Shown here: in pieces, positions 10,081-20,581 of the stretch | Layout of the letters: each line of letters starts with the position of its first letter | How positions within the stretch are numbered: the first letter of the stretch is position 1 | Source: Hygrocybe punicea | Lineage: Eukaryota; Basidiomycota; Agaricomycetes; Agaricales; Hygrophoraceae | Assembly (NCBI GenBank): GCA_963556145.1 | Contig: CAUVYJ010000022.1 | Coordinates: 1-22,513, forward strand | Direction: 5' to 3' | DNA length: 22,513 nt | The notes under the pieces: model-generated | Seen by the model: only the letters and a program-made list of their open reading frames with translations | The model's database searches: none | What the model was told of the DNA's origin: nothing | Translations under genes and position numbers: made by a program

Positions 10081-10920
10081 GTGAGTATAAGGAAGTGCCT
10101 ATTGGTCCAATAGGCAGTTTGAACTTTGCCCCCTTCGTTCTCGGCCAATACTGGACCGTTTCCCACGATCCGGGGTTATTCTGGGAGCTGACGTAAGCAT
10201 CTAGACCGTACACCCCAGTAAGGCAAGCATTGTTCCCACGGTTCCTCTTTAATAAGCCAATGCGCAACAGGTCCATTTCAGAAAGATCCCCTCAGTATGG
10301 GGTCAGTTCTTGCCCGATCTGGATGAAACTGCAGATCCAGGACGCTTACATAAGCTCCTAGTGAGTATAAGGAAGTGCCTATTGGTCCAATAGGCAGTTT
10401 GAACTTTGCCCCCTTCGTTCTCGGCCAATACTGGACCGTTTCCCACGATCCGGGGTTATTCTGGGAGCTTACGTAAGCATCTAGACCGTACACCCCAATA
10501 AGGCAAGCATTGTTCCCACGGTTCCTCTTTAATAAGCCAATGCGCAACAGGTCCATTTCAGAAAGATCCCCTCAGTATGGGGTCAGTTCTTGCCCGATCT
10601 GGATGAAACTGCAGATCCAGGACGCTTACATAAGCTCCTAGTGAGTATAAGGAAGTGCCTATTGGTCCAATAGGCAGTTTGAACTTTGCCCCCTTCGTTC
10701 TCGGCCAATACTGGACCGTTTCCCACGATCCGGGGTTATTCTGGGAGCTTACGTAAGCATCTAGACCGTACACCCCAATAAGGCAAGCATTGTTCCCACG
10801 GTTCCTCTTTAATAAGCCAATGCGCAACAGGTCCATTTCAGAAAGATCCCCTCAGTATGGGGTCAGTTCTTGCCCGATCTGGATGAAACTGCAGATCCAG
10901 GACGCTTACATAAGCCCCTA
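10081..10920. repeat. Three tandem copies of a 280-bp palindrome-rich unit
   Basis: Copies begin at 10081, 10361 and 10641 with GTGAGTATAAGGAAGTGCC. Copies 2 and 3 look identical apart from the final junction (CTCCTA versus CCCCTA). Copy 1 differs at a few bases (GCTGACGTAAGC instead of GCTTACGTAAGC; CCCCAGTAAGG instead of CCCCAATAAGG). Each unit carries a 21-bp palindrome (arms TGCCTATTGG and CCAATAGGCA around a single T) and two related 12-bp palindromes, GCTTACGTAAGC and GCTTACATAAGC, each followed by a CTAG. Because 280 is not a multiple of three, the array is not one long protein; each unit has its own 92-codon minus-strand frame, which I regard as incidental. Confidence 0.92.
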
Positions 10921-11406
10921 GACCGTATAATACCGTGATTTTTCCACGGTGGCTCACTTGTCCCAAAATGGAAATTGCACATTTCAGCAAGACCCCTCCA
11001 TATCTCTATGAATACTGCACCAATCAACATGGTCTGGGTGGTGATTACAAAGCTATTTGGTCATGTTTGACCGTGCAATTGAGACCGTGGGAATATCCGG
11101 TCTGGTTGTGACGCTATAAGCATATCATGATTTGCTGGTGCAACAACAGTGTGCAGTGAGTTACATAAGCAATATACCATATCTGGCATGGTGTTGGCTG
11201 AGTCATCTCTTTGTAATGCATGTGTTAGGTGACGTGCCAATTTTCTAAGCAATCCACCCAGTGGTTGCATACGAATCCAAAGCGGTGCTTGAAAGCAAGT
11301 AGCACTATTACAACACATTATAAGCAATTGTAACAAGTCAATAACCAAAAAAATGGTGGGTTGGGAAACATGTGGCAGGCATTTCGCCCATGTTTGTATT
11401 TTCACT
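10921..11406. repeat. Diverged transition zone between the 280-bp and 80-bp arrays
   Basis: The zone starts with CTAGACCGTATAA, a variant of a motif inside the 280-bp unit, then a small hairpin CCGTG...CACGG. From about 11118 the motif (T/C)(A/T)TAAGCA or TCTAAGCAAT appears at 11118, 11167, 11247 and 11332, and then 11418 inside the array. The spacings are 49, 80, 85 and 86 bp. The last stretch (ATGTTTGTATTTTCACTGTGG) resembles the end of an 80-bp unit with a small insertion. This looks like old, diverged copies of the satellite at its left edge. No gene is supported. Confidence 0.6.
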
Positions 11407-14400
11407 GTGGTGAATTCAAGCAATTTTCACCGTCAGTTAGGGATTCTAAGCAATCCGTTTGAAGCAAATTCCGACCGTGTTTGTACATGGTGAATTCAAG
11501 CAATTTTCACCGTCAGTTAGGGATTCTAAGCAATCCGTTTGAAGCAAATTCCGACCGTGTTTGTACGTGGTGAATTCAAGCAATTTTCACCGTCAGTTAG
11601 GGATTCTAAGCAATCCGTTTGAAGCAAATTCCGACCGTGTTTGTACGTGGTGAATTCAAGCAATTTTCACCGTCAGTTAGGGATTCTAAGCAATCCGTTT
11701 GAAGCAAATTCCGACCGTGTTTGTACGTGGTGAATTCAAGCAATTTTCACCGTCAGTTAGGGATTCTAAGCAATCCGTTTGAAGCAAATTCCGACCGTGT
11801 TTGTACGTGGTGAATTCAAGCAATTTTCACCGTCAGTTAGGGATTCTAAGCAATCCGTTTGAAGCAAATTCCGACCGTGTTTGTACGTGGTGAATTCAAG
11901 CAATTTTCACCGTCAGTTAGGGATTCTAAGCAATCCGTTTGAAGCAAATTCCGACCGTGTTTGTACGTGGTGAATTCAAGCAATTTTCACCGTCAGTTAG
12001 GGATTCTAAGCAATCCGTTTGAAGCAAATTCCGACCGTGTTTGTACGTGGTGAATTCAAGCAATTTTCACCGTCAGTTAGGGATTCTAAGCAATCCGTTT
12101 GAAGCAAATTCCGACCGTGTTTGTACGTGGTGAATTCAAGCAATTTTCACCGTCAGTTAGGGATTCTAAGCAATCCGTTTGAAGCAAATTCCGACCGTGT
12201 TTGTACGTGGTGAATTCAAGCAATTTTCACCGTCAGTTAGGGATTCTAAGCAATCCGTTTGAAGCAAATTCCGACCGTGTTTGTACGTGGTGAATTCAAG
12301 CAATTTTCACCGTCAGTTAGGGATTCTAAGCAATCCGTTTGAAGCAAATTCCGACCGTGTTTGTACGTGGTGAATTCAAGCAATTTTCACCGTCAGTTAG
12401 GGATTCTAAGCAATCCGTTTGAAGCAAATTCCGACCGTGTTTGTACGTGGTGAATTCAAGCAATTTTCACCGTCAGTTAGGGATTCTAAGCAATCCGTTT
12501 GAAGCAAATTCCGACCGTGTTTGTACGTGGTGAATTCAAGCAATTTTCACCGTCAGTTAGGGATTCTAAGCAATCCGTTTGAAGCAAATTCCGACCGTGT
12601 TTGTACGTGGTGAATTCAAGCAATTTTCACCGTCAGTTAGGGATTCTAAGCAATCCGTTTGAAGCAAATTCCGACCGTGTTTGTACGTGGTGAATTCAAG
12701 CAATTTTCACCGTCAGTTAGGGATTCTAAGCAATCCGTTTGAAGCAAATTCCGACCGTGTTTGTACGTGGTGAATTCAAGCAATTTTCACCGTCAGTTAG
12801 GGATTCTAAGCAATCCGTTTGAAGCAAATTCCGACCGTGTTTGTACGTGGTGAATTCAAGCAATTTTCACCGTCAGTTAGGGATTCTAAGCAATCCGTTT
12901 GAAGCAAATTCCGACCGTGTTTGTACGTGGTGAATTCAAGCAATTTTCACCGTCAGTTAGGGATTCTAAGCAATCCGTTTGAAGCAAATTCCGACCGTGT
13001 TTGTACGTGGTGAATTCAAGCAATTTTCACCGTCAGTTAGGGATTCTAAGCAATCCGTTTGAAGCAAATTCCGACCGTGTTTGTACGTGGTGAATTCAAG
13101 CAATTTTCACCGTCAGTTAGGGATTCTAAGCAATCCGTTTGAAGCAAATTCCGACCGTGTTTGTACGTGGTGAATTCAAGCAATTTTCACCGTCAGTTAG
13201 GGATTCTAAGCAATCCGTTTGAAGCAAATTCCGACCGTGTTTGTACGTGGTGAATTCAAGCAATTTTCACCGTCAGTTAGGGATTCTAAGCAATCCGTTT
13301 GAAGCAAATTCCGACCGTGTTTGTACGTGGTGAATTCAAGCAATTTTCACCGTCAGTTAGGGATTCTAAGCAATCCGTTTGAAGCAAATTCCGACCGTGT
13401 TTGTACGTGGTGAATTCAAGCAATTTTCACCGTCAGTTAGGGATTCTAAGCAATCCGTTTGAAGCAAATTCCGACCGTGTTTGTACGTGGTGAATTCAAG
13501 CAATTTTCACCGTCAGTTAGGGATTCTAAGCAATCCGTTTGAAGCAAATTCCGACCGTGTTTGTACGTGGTGAATTCAAGCAATTTTCACCGTCAGTTAG
13601 GGATTCTAAGCAATCCGTTTGAAGCAAATTCCGACCGTGTTTGTACGTGGTGAATTCAAGCAATTTTCACCGTCAGTTAGGGATTCTAAGCAATCCGTTT
13701 GAAGCAAATTCCGACCGTGTTTGTACGTGGTGAATTCAAGCAATTTTCACCGTCAGTTAGGGATTCTAAGCAATCCGTTTGAAGCAAATTCCGACCGTGT
13801 TTGTACGTGGTGAATTCAAGCAATTTTCACCGTCAGTTAGGGATTCTAAGCAATCCGTTTGAAGCAAATTCCGACCGTGTTTGTACGTGGTGAATTCAAG
13901 CAATTTTCACCGTCAGTTAGGGATTCTAAGCAATCCGTTTGAAGCAAATTCCGACCGTGTTTGTACGTGGTGAATTCAAGCAATTTTCACCGTCAGTTAG
14001 GGATTCTAAGCAATCCGTTTGAAGCAAATTCCGACCGTGTTTGTACGTGGTGAATTCAAGCAATTTTCACCGTCAGTTAGGGATTCTAAGCAATCCGTTT
14101 GAAGCAAATTCCGACCGTGTTTGTACGTGGTGAATTCAAGCAATTTTCACCGTCAGTTAGGGATTCTAAGCAATCCGTTTGAAGCAAATTCCGACCGTGT
14201 TTGTACGTGGTGAATTCAAGCAATTTTCACCGTCAGTTAGGGATTCTAAGCAATCCGTTTGAAGCAAATTCCGACCGTGTTTGTACGTGGTGAATTCAAG
14301 CAATTTTCACCGTCAGTTAGGGATTCTAAGCAATCCGTTTGAAGCAAATTCCGACCGTGTTTGTACGTGGTGAATTCAAGCAATTTTCACCGTCAGTTAG

Positions 14401-14645
14401 GGATTCTAAGCAATCCGTTTGAAGCAAATTCCGACCGTGTTTGTACGTGGTGAATTCAAGCAATTTTCACCGTCAGTTAGGGATTCTAAGCAATCCGTTT
14501 GAAGCAAATTCCGACCGTGTTTGTACGTGGTGAATTCAAGCAATTTTCACCGTCAGTTAGGGATTCTAAGCAATCCGTTTGAAGCAAATTCCGACCGTGT
14601 TTGTACGTGGTGAATTCAAGCAATTTTCACCGTCAGTTAGGGATT
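11407..14645. repeat. 80-bp satellite array, about 40.5 nearly identical copies
   Basis: The 10-mer CAATTTTCAC recurs at 11421, 11501, 11581 and every 80 bp to 14621, so there are 40 full periods plus a partial end at GGATT (14645). I see only one variant base: the first unit reads TTGTACATGG where the others read TTGTACGTGG. Each unit contains one EcoRI-type GAATTC, one TTAGGG inside CAGTTAGGGATT, three AAGCAA motifs (CAAGCAATTTT, CTAAGCAATCC, GAAGCAAATT) and several intact CpGs. There are no unique spacers and no long open frame. Near identity implies recent expansion or active homogenisation. The true copy number may differ from the assembled one. Confidence 0.97.
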
Positions 14646-14864
14646 ATGGCTCCATTTACTGATATGTATATCAAAACACTCATTCCAAAAATTCTGAAAA
14701 ATTCACCATAATTCTCGAAATAATTCATAACCCTAGTGGCATTAAAATTTTGAAATTCTGTCAAGCGGTTGTGGAGCATTGGACATTAAACCCTAACCCT
14801 ACATGTAAACCCTAACCCTAGGTTGCATCCCACAACCAGGGTTATGATCAGCATACAGCTTAGG
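14646..14864. other. Short unique segment right of the satellite, containing telomere-like repeats
   Basis: The satellite ends abruptly inside a unit. The following AT-rich DNA has AACCCTAG at 14729-14736, the duplicated telomere-like block at 14787-14820 and TTAGGGTTAAG in the opposite orientation at about 14860-14870. No gene is present. Confidence 0.55.
14787..14820. repeat. Interstitial telomere-like repeat, CCCTAA type
   Basis: TAAACCCTAACCCTA occurs at 14787 and again at 14806, a 19-bp direct duplication separated by CATG. Each copy has two CCCTAA-type units, the complement of the TTAGGG telomere repeat used by most filamentous fungi. The tract is far too short to be a chromosome end. 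Confidence 0.8.
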
Positions 14865-15035
14865 GTTAAGATCATTCTTGTTTTCAGGAAAAATTTTAAT
14901 TTGCTGAATGAGAACAAAAGGTAGGGCAAGACATTTGATGGCATGCTGCAAAGCATGCCTTCACATGTCTTGCCCTACCTTTTTTTCCTCATTCAGCAAA
15001 TTAAAACTTCTCCTGAAAACAAGAATGATCTTAAC
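14865..15035. repeat. 171-bp nearly perfect foldback palindrome
   Basis: The left arm starts GTTAAGATCATTCTTG and the right arm ends with its reverse complement CAAGAATGATCTTAAC. Pairing continues through TTTTAATTTGCTGAATGAG and AGGTAGGGCAAGACAT to the centre GGCATGCTGCAAAGCATGCC (14940-14959), leaving a four-base loop. By eye there are about six mismatches and one single-base indel over arms of about 83 bp. It could be a MITE-like foldback, an inverted-duplication junction or a source of hairpin RNA. It lies beyond the 3' end of the minus-strand Ulp1-like gene, so read-through transcription would include it. Confidence 0.9.
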
Positions 15036-15180
15036 TGGCTATGGTTACATACATTCAATCTCACCTTTCTCTATGTAGTGGATATTACATATGTCCTTTC
15101 TCCCAATATATCCTTTTTATACATTCAGAATTCATCTCAAGTAGACCTCTTTCTCAATGAGCCTATGTTGCTGTAATAAC
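15036..15180. other. 3' flank of the Ulp1-like gene
   Basis: This AT-rich stretch lies between the foldback and the last predicted exon of the minus-strand gene. It is the likely 3' untranslated region; nothing else is recognised. Confidence 0.4.
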
Positions 15181-18100
15181 TCAGATTTGTGGTGCAATCT
15201 CCTCTTCCTCCTCTTCCTCCTCTTCCTCTTCCTCCTCCTCCTGAGCCAAATACCTCCAACTTGTCCCTCTCTTATTGGTATTGGCAATTCTATTGCCATA
15301 ACCCAAGTTTGTTCCTCTGTGGATTTGACTTTTACTATCAGCTACTCTCCCTAGTCAAATTTATCATACCTCCTGTTCATTTGCATCTCTTCTTCCTTTC
15401 CTCCTTCCTCTTCCTCTTCCTCTTCCTCTTTCTCATGGATTCCTCCCTGCAATCTCATCTTAGATGCTCTAGTCAATGTCCCTAGAGAATGAATTACATC
15501 ACATTATTTGGGGCCAAAGAGGATTAAGCACAAATCACATTACCATAGTTATTGCTCTTTTCAATCTCACCCATTTTCATCTTCTGAATTCTTGCAGACC
15601 TTCGTGGGTCACTCATGGCTTTGTGGGTTGGATTAGGTTTATGCCCAAGTTCATGAGCCACAGACAATCCTCTGCTTCTCCTCTCATCTGCTGTTCCATC
15701 TTCTGATCCAAACAAACTTTTCATTCGTCCCCCATCTTCTGATCCAAACCAACTTGTCATTGGCCCATCATCTTGTGATTCCAATGGACCATGTTCTGGC
15801 ATCCATGGCAGTGGTGTTGAGCTCATAACAAAGTGTGACAACCCACCATCTGACTGGTTTCGTTCTGAATCTGTGTTCGTTCCAGAAGATATGGCCTTTG
15901 GTTTTTTGACCCGTTTGCCACGTGCTCTGGTCATTGCCAGTCTCTTCTGTTCCCGTTTGTCTCGATGCCTTACTCTCGTGGTCACATTTGCTGGGATGCC
16001 TTGATGCTCCTCTGCAAGACGTGCTTCAATCATCATCGCTGATGCCTTCACTTTCATCGATGGCCGTGGTTGGTTTTTTCTTGGTGGGCCAATTTTTCGA
16101 AGTCGATAGTAGACTGGATTAGTCAGAAATTGAATGGATCCCTGTTTCGTGCTCCAGATTTTACCAGGTCCTTTCAATGTGCAGGGCAATGAGAGGGGAA
16201 GACACTGAAGCCTGTCAAAGATGATATGCAGTGCCCGATCCAGATCTTTTTTAGCTCCCACAGTCATTATCTCCACAACTTCAGCATATTTCTGTAGGTA
16301 ACCTCTCTTCACAAAAGGTAACCAGACTGAATTCGGCCGGAATACCTTTCCCTGTTCAGGGAAAAACACTTTGACCATATCACGAAGGCTTCTGGTACGT
16401 CGCCCATGAACAGGTCCCTCCAGGTTGTGGCTGGACGGTAGGAAAGTGCGGTGTTCCAACAACCCCATTAATGCTCTCAGACTCCATGTGCCCATGGCTT
16501 CTTCAAGTGTGTTTGGATGAGGCAGAGGTCCTTGAAGTGTTGTTCCATTGACAGTCAGCCACATGTCAACCGTAAACTGGATAAACAGTGAACTGGCTCT
16601 TCGATGACTGGCCCACATTTCATCCCAAAACCACTCCATCATAAGCAATTCCGGTTGTGTGGCCATGGTGGACACAACATCAGTCCATGGTGGAGAATCG
16701 CCAAGAGGGTACAAGGAATTTGGACAAGAGGTTTCTGGCTGTGTCAGTTGTTTGGGCTTGTGTTTTGCATGTTTCATGGCTGTTATGACTTCCTGACAGT
16801 CAACCTTTTCTAGAACCGTTACAACTCCTGTTGAAAGGTTTAGGTCATGTAGAAAGAACATGCCAAACCGTTCGATTGTTGGTCCAAACTGGACATCCAC
16901 CATCGCATTTCGTAGGAAACTGAAGGTGGGTTTGGGGGTGATGACAATGTGTCGAATCAAATGCATGATCAAAGCAGTGTGAAGCTTGTAGTTTCGTGTC
17001 GGTTGTTTAAAGAGCATCACTTGTAGGTTCTTCAATTCCAGAAGCCGACGAGACAAGAAGTTAAGGAATGTGCTTGACTTCACCCAGAGTATGGGTTCAT
17101 GCTGAAGGTATTCCTGCATCTTGTTCACATACAAGCTTCATTATTATTTGGTTATTTTGATTCCTCATGGTTGACACACACACCTTTTTAGGAGCATTCA
17201 ACATCGCTAACTTGATTGCAGCTCCACTCCCACGTATCTCCTCTCGAACTCCATAAGACTTTGTTGTGGCTCCCATGAACAAGCCATGGTATCTTTTGAT
17301 GCATTCCAGAAAGTTTCGATTCACATCGTGGGCATCAGAATCCTCACAGAAATAATTATCACCTCCAGGACGACGGATGATCTCAAAGCAGAGATTGTAA
17401 GTTGACCGAAAAATCAGCTGCACAGCAGCAGCACGTGCTAGGGTCATTTCACTCTGCATTCCACCATAGTTTCGCAGTGTATTGAGGTGGTGAATGTTGC
17501 CAGCCTTCATACCTGCAGCTGCATATGAAGCATTGGTTTTATCCAATCTCCACAGTCCAATGAGTGGTTCCTGGCTATCAGGGTCAGGGTGGAAGCCCAT
17601 GCCTAGGTCCATGAACAGTTGTCCATGCTGCCTATCCATCATGTACTCCCAATCCATGCTTGGATAATTTTTGCAAAGTAACTGGTAAGGCGTTCCATGG
17701 TCACCAACAATGACAGTTGTCGACCGTTTGATTCCTCGGATATCTGCAACAAAAAAGAATGACCCAAACATATCGTATTTGTTTGGGTTTTGTTTGATGA
17801 TTGCCCGCATCCTTTTCTGCATCTCTGTTAGCTTGGTCGAATCAATGCTTGTCGTCTTGGTGAGTGGGTATTGTTTTCCAGTCGATTTCCATCTCCACTC
17901 CTCCATCGTGTAATCCACATATGGCAAGGTGGCTGTATTTGCACAGTGGAGTATGCCTGGGTATACGATTTCTGTTAACCAATAAGATTGTATCTCCACT
18001 GGCACCAAAGTAGCCCATTTGCCAGTCAAGTGACTTCTGTGTTTCATCCTCGGCCAGAACACCGAGATGTTGCAGCTACCAGCTCCTTCACCAATCTTGG

Positions 18101-18966
18101 CAAAGTGTGAATGTGGAATGCAGCTTAGTGGACTTCGAGTAGTGAACCATTCACTTCGGCCACCAGACTCCTTGTCTTCTTCAGACTGTGGCATCAACAG
18201 TTCCACGTAGACATGGTTGTTTTTGTGAACTGGTGGAAACCTGCCATGGTAAGGAAGGACATGCACCAGCAGCTGTGTTTGGACTTTGAGGTTGTGAGTC
18301 ACCCAGATGATGCTGTCGATATCTATTGATAAGTGCACTTCCTCTGGTGTCAGACGATATGTATCCTTTTCCAGGTCCACATGGATGTAATTGTGATCCG
18401 ACGTGGTTCCTTGGAGAAACACCTGATGACTGTTAGGAGATCCTACTTCTCCTGCCTCCAGAAGCATGTTTGACATTCCGAGGATACATCTGTCTCCGCC
18501 ATTCTCTACATCCAAGTCCGAGTCATCGTCTATTGACTGCGGTCCAATGATGCCCACAGGTAGGAGATGTTCCCTGACACAGTTAGGGTGACCCTTGTTA
18601 AACATCAGTGCAAAACTTCGTTCCAGGCGGTAACCGTAGTCTTTGAAAATCTCCCATGGAGACCGTTTCGTGGGCAGAGGATCCCAACTTGTTGGGTATG
18701 CTTCAATGCCACTACTTTGTTGTAGCCACCGCATGTCCTGGAGACTAGGTCCACCAAAGTAGTCGTCGAAATCCTTATTAGGTGGCAAGCCGTGAAAACA
18801 TTGGGGTGGTAACGAAATAATTGCACCACCTGCAATGGGAGCCCTTGGTTTCATGTGTTCCCGATTTCGTGCATTCTTCATATTTTGAAAGGCTCGTAAA
18901 CGTTTTGGCAATGTTTTCAGGATGGTTTTCTCCATTGAAGAGTCATGCCCACTGTTAGATGATGAC

Positions 18967-18998
<32 letters not shown>

Positions 18999-20581
18999 CG
19001 CTGATGATGCTGATGATGCTGATGATTTCAATAGTTTTGATCGATTTGATGAATGGTTCATGGTTATTCGTTTCTGCCTTTTCCCTTGGGACTGCAGGAA
19101 GGCCTCCTTGCATTGTGGGCACCTATCCCTAACCCTGACAAGGGTTACCTCTATAGAGTCACACTCGGCATGGAATGCATTTCCATTGGTGATTGCATTA
19201 CAGGCAGCTTCATCGGGGAGTCTATCCCAGACTCCAACTGCTTCATGTTCATGTTCTGTCAAGGAAATATGTCTCCAGGTTTGGTATGAAACAAAGAGAC
19301 CTTCCCGAATAATGGTTAGCAACCGTAATCGTGTGTTGTGGGCACATTCAATATTAGGCATCACAATCTGGTGTAGAGTGTCGAAACAGTGGCCCTGCAC
19401 AGAAAACATCATGATTTCTGCACAAACTGTTGCACCACAGTCATATCCATTCTGAATGCATAACTTGAATTAGGTAATATGTCCACATGATTATTACTGC
19501 TATGACCACTCACCTGAAGCCAGTCAAATCCAGACTTGATCACTGACTGGGAAGAGGTTACCATCCAGCCAAATAACCTAGCCACCATGTTCCAAAGTTT
19601 AGGCCCATTCCATGATTCCCAGCGGATCTCAGAACTGGGTCCCACTCGACCAATATTTCGGCCTAATATGTGTGCTCTTTTGGAGGAGTAGTCGAAAATC
19701 ACAAGAAAATAGTGATTAACTTCCAATACAGGGAGCAAGACAGGTTTCAGGTCAATTGGACCTTCGGGAATCAAGAGTCGTCGTCTTGAATGATGAAATT
19801 CCATTTCTGTCGGTTCTGTCCGATCACAAAAGTGACGAATGGTTATGAAGTCAATGAAGTAAACATTGGCTGCGTGGTGAATTTTTGAGCCAGTGTCGGA
19901 GCAACACATAATCCATCAAAGCACCACCAAGCCATTGTTTAGGGCTCAACGTGTTCAACTCTTGAGGTACACTATCCCAAGTGTAAGGATCACCCATAAT
20001 GAGATCTTGGTTTGGTATCAGTTATAAAAGTCTCAATCAGGTCACTGTGCTTTATTGCCAGAGATGGTTAATTTCTCACCGATTTTGTGCTGCTCATCAT
20101 CAGAAATGGCTGAACTCAAGGTTGATTCGGCTTCCACAGCATTAAGATTTGCAACTGTCGAAGGTGCATATTCTTCACTATCAGTTGGCATTGCACCATC
20201 TGCACTGGAACCAGTAGATGATGTCCATGACATTTGGGATGACTCAGGACTGGGAGTTGCAGGTGGACTAGGTGTTTTATTGGTATTGAGGGCATCCGCA
20301 AGCACTGTGGTCCAGGGATTATCTTCCTCGGCATCCGAGTTGTTTGAGTGGTCAAAGTTAATGACACCATCATTCTTAGTAAACAAGATTACAAAAAGAT
20401 ACAAATTTAATGAATATCCCATTTTGCTCACCAGAGGTGTTAGATCTGATCTCTTATTATTGGTCGTAACCTGATAGAGAAGTTGGGTCCAAGGGTCCTC
20501 CTGGCTATCCAAAGATGATAGAGTAGGTGATTGTGGTTCATCCATAGTATCACAATGCTTAATAGTAGGAGACAGATCCAT
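15181..20581 (-). CDS. Large protein with N-terminal Ulp1/C48 (SUMO-protease-like) domain
   Basis: Proposed exons, leftward: 20581-20432, 20374-20080, 20005-19514, 19451-17184, 17119-15571, 15481-15370 and 15289-15181. All junctions are GT-AG, total about 1,650 residues. Residues 1-150 are Ser/Pro/acidic with a repeated PWTxLL-like motif. The C48 domain follows: LSPKQWL (substrate-side start), NHYFLVIFDY with the likely catalytic His (19714-19712), then DWLQ joined across intron 19513-19452 to NGYDCGATVC, with the catalytic Gln and Cys (19439-19437). C48 enzymes cleave SUMO-type modifiers. Further on are CPQCKEAF, a Ser run and about 1,000 residues I do not recognise, including a basic region (RGKRVKKPK) and Glu-rich tails. 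The Asp usually found about 17 residues after His is not evident. Exon 3 changes frame near 19882-19886 (T5 tract) unless a 58-bp intron (19927-19870) is used. The tail could instead stop at 15351. The gene starts 130 bp from a divergent BAH-PHD gene. Confidence 0.7.
15201..15242 (+). repeat. Pyrimidine-rich microsatellite (CCTCTT type)
   Basis: CCTCTTCCTCCTCTTCCTCC and similar runs form a polypyrimidine tract on the + strand. On the minus strand it would encode the terminal Glu run of the Ulp1-like protein if the last intron (15369-15290) is spliced. A second tract of the same kind lies at 15386-15434. Confidence 0.7.
18958..19026 (+). repeat. (GAT)n trinucleotide repeat inside the Ulp1-like gene
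   Basis: GATGATGACGATGATGATG and further GAT/GCT triplets run in frame with the minus-strand gene and encode a tract of about 20 mostly Ser residues with some Ala. Such tracts vary in length between strains, so this is a likely polymorphic linker. Confidence 0.85.

Noticed and set aside
10073..10836. Three minus-strand frames of 67-92 codons, one per 280-bp unit
   Set aside because: They simply repeat with the unit, have no recognisable motif, and the unit length is not a multiple of three. Chance frames are the simplest reading.
10081..10920. 5S rRNA or tRNA gene cluster
   Set aside because: No A/B-box pair, anticodon-arm fold or 5S core sequence could be recognised in the unit.
11061..11423. 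120-codon minus-strand frame left of the satellite
   Set aside because: It overlaps diverged satellite sequence and has no domain, intron structure or family resemblance.
11407..14645. CRISPR array
   Set aside because: The repeats are contiguous with no unique spacers, and the setting is eukaryotic with introns. It is a satellite.
14787..14820. True chromosome end
   Set aside because: Only four CCCTAA-type units are present, with unique DNA and genes on both sides.
14943..15485. Several + strand frames of 65-98 codons
   Set aside because: They lie in the foldback and in pyrimidine tracts antisense to Glu-rich exons of the Ulp1-like gene.
18922..19455. 177-codon + strand frame with a poly-Asp run
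   Set aside because: It is antisense to the well supported Ulp1-like exon, and the Asp run is the (GAT)n tract read in the other direction.
15181..20581. KDZ-type transposase
   Set aside because: I considered this because such elements abound in mushrooms, but I could not find the expected zinc-cluster and RNase H-like motifs. Only the C48 protease domain is supported.
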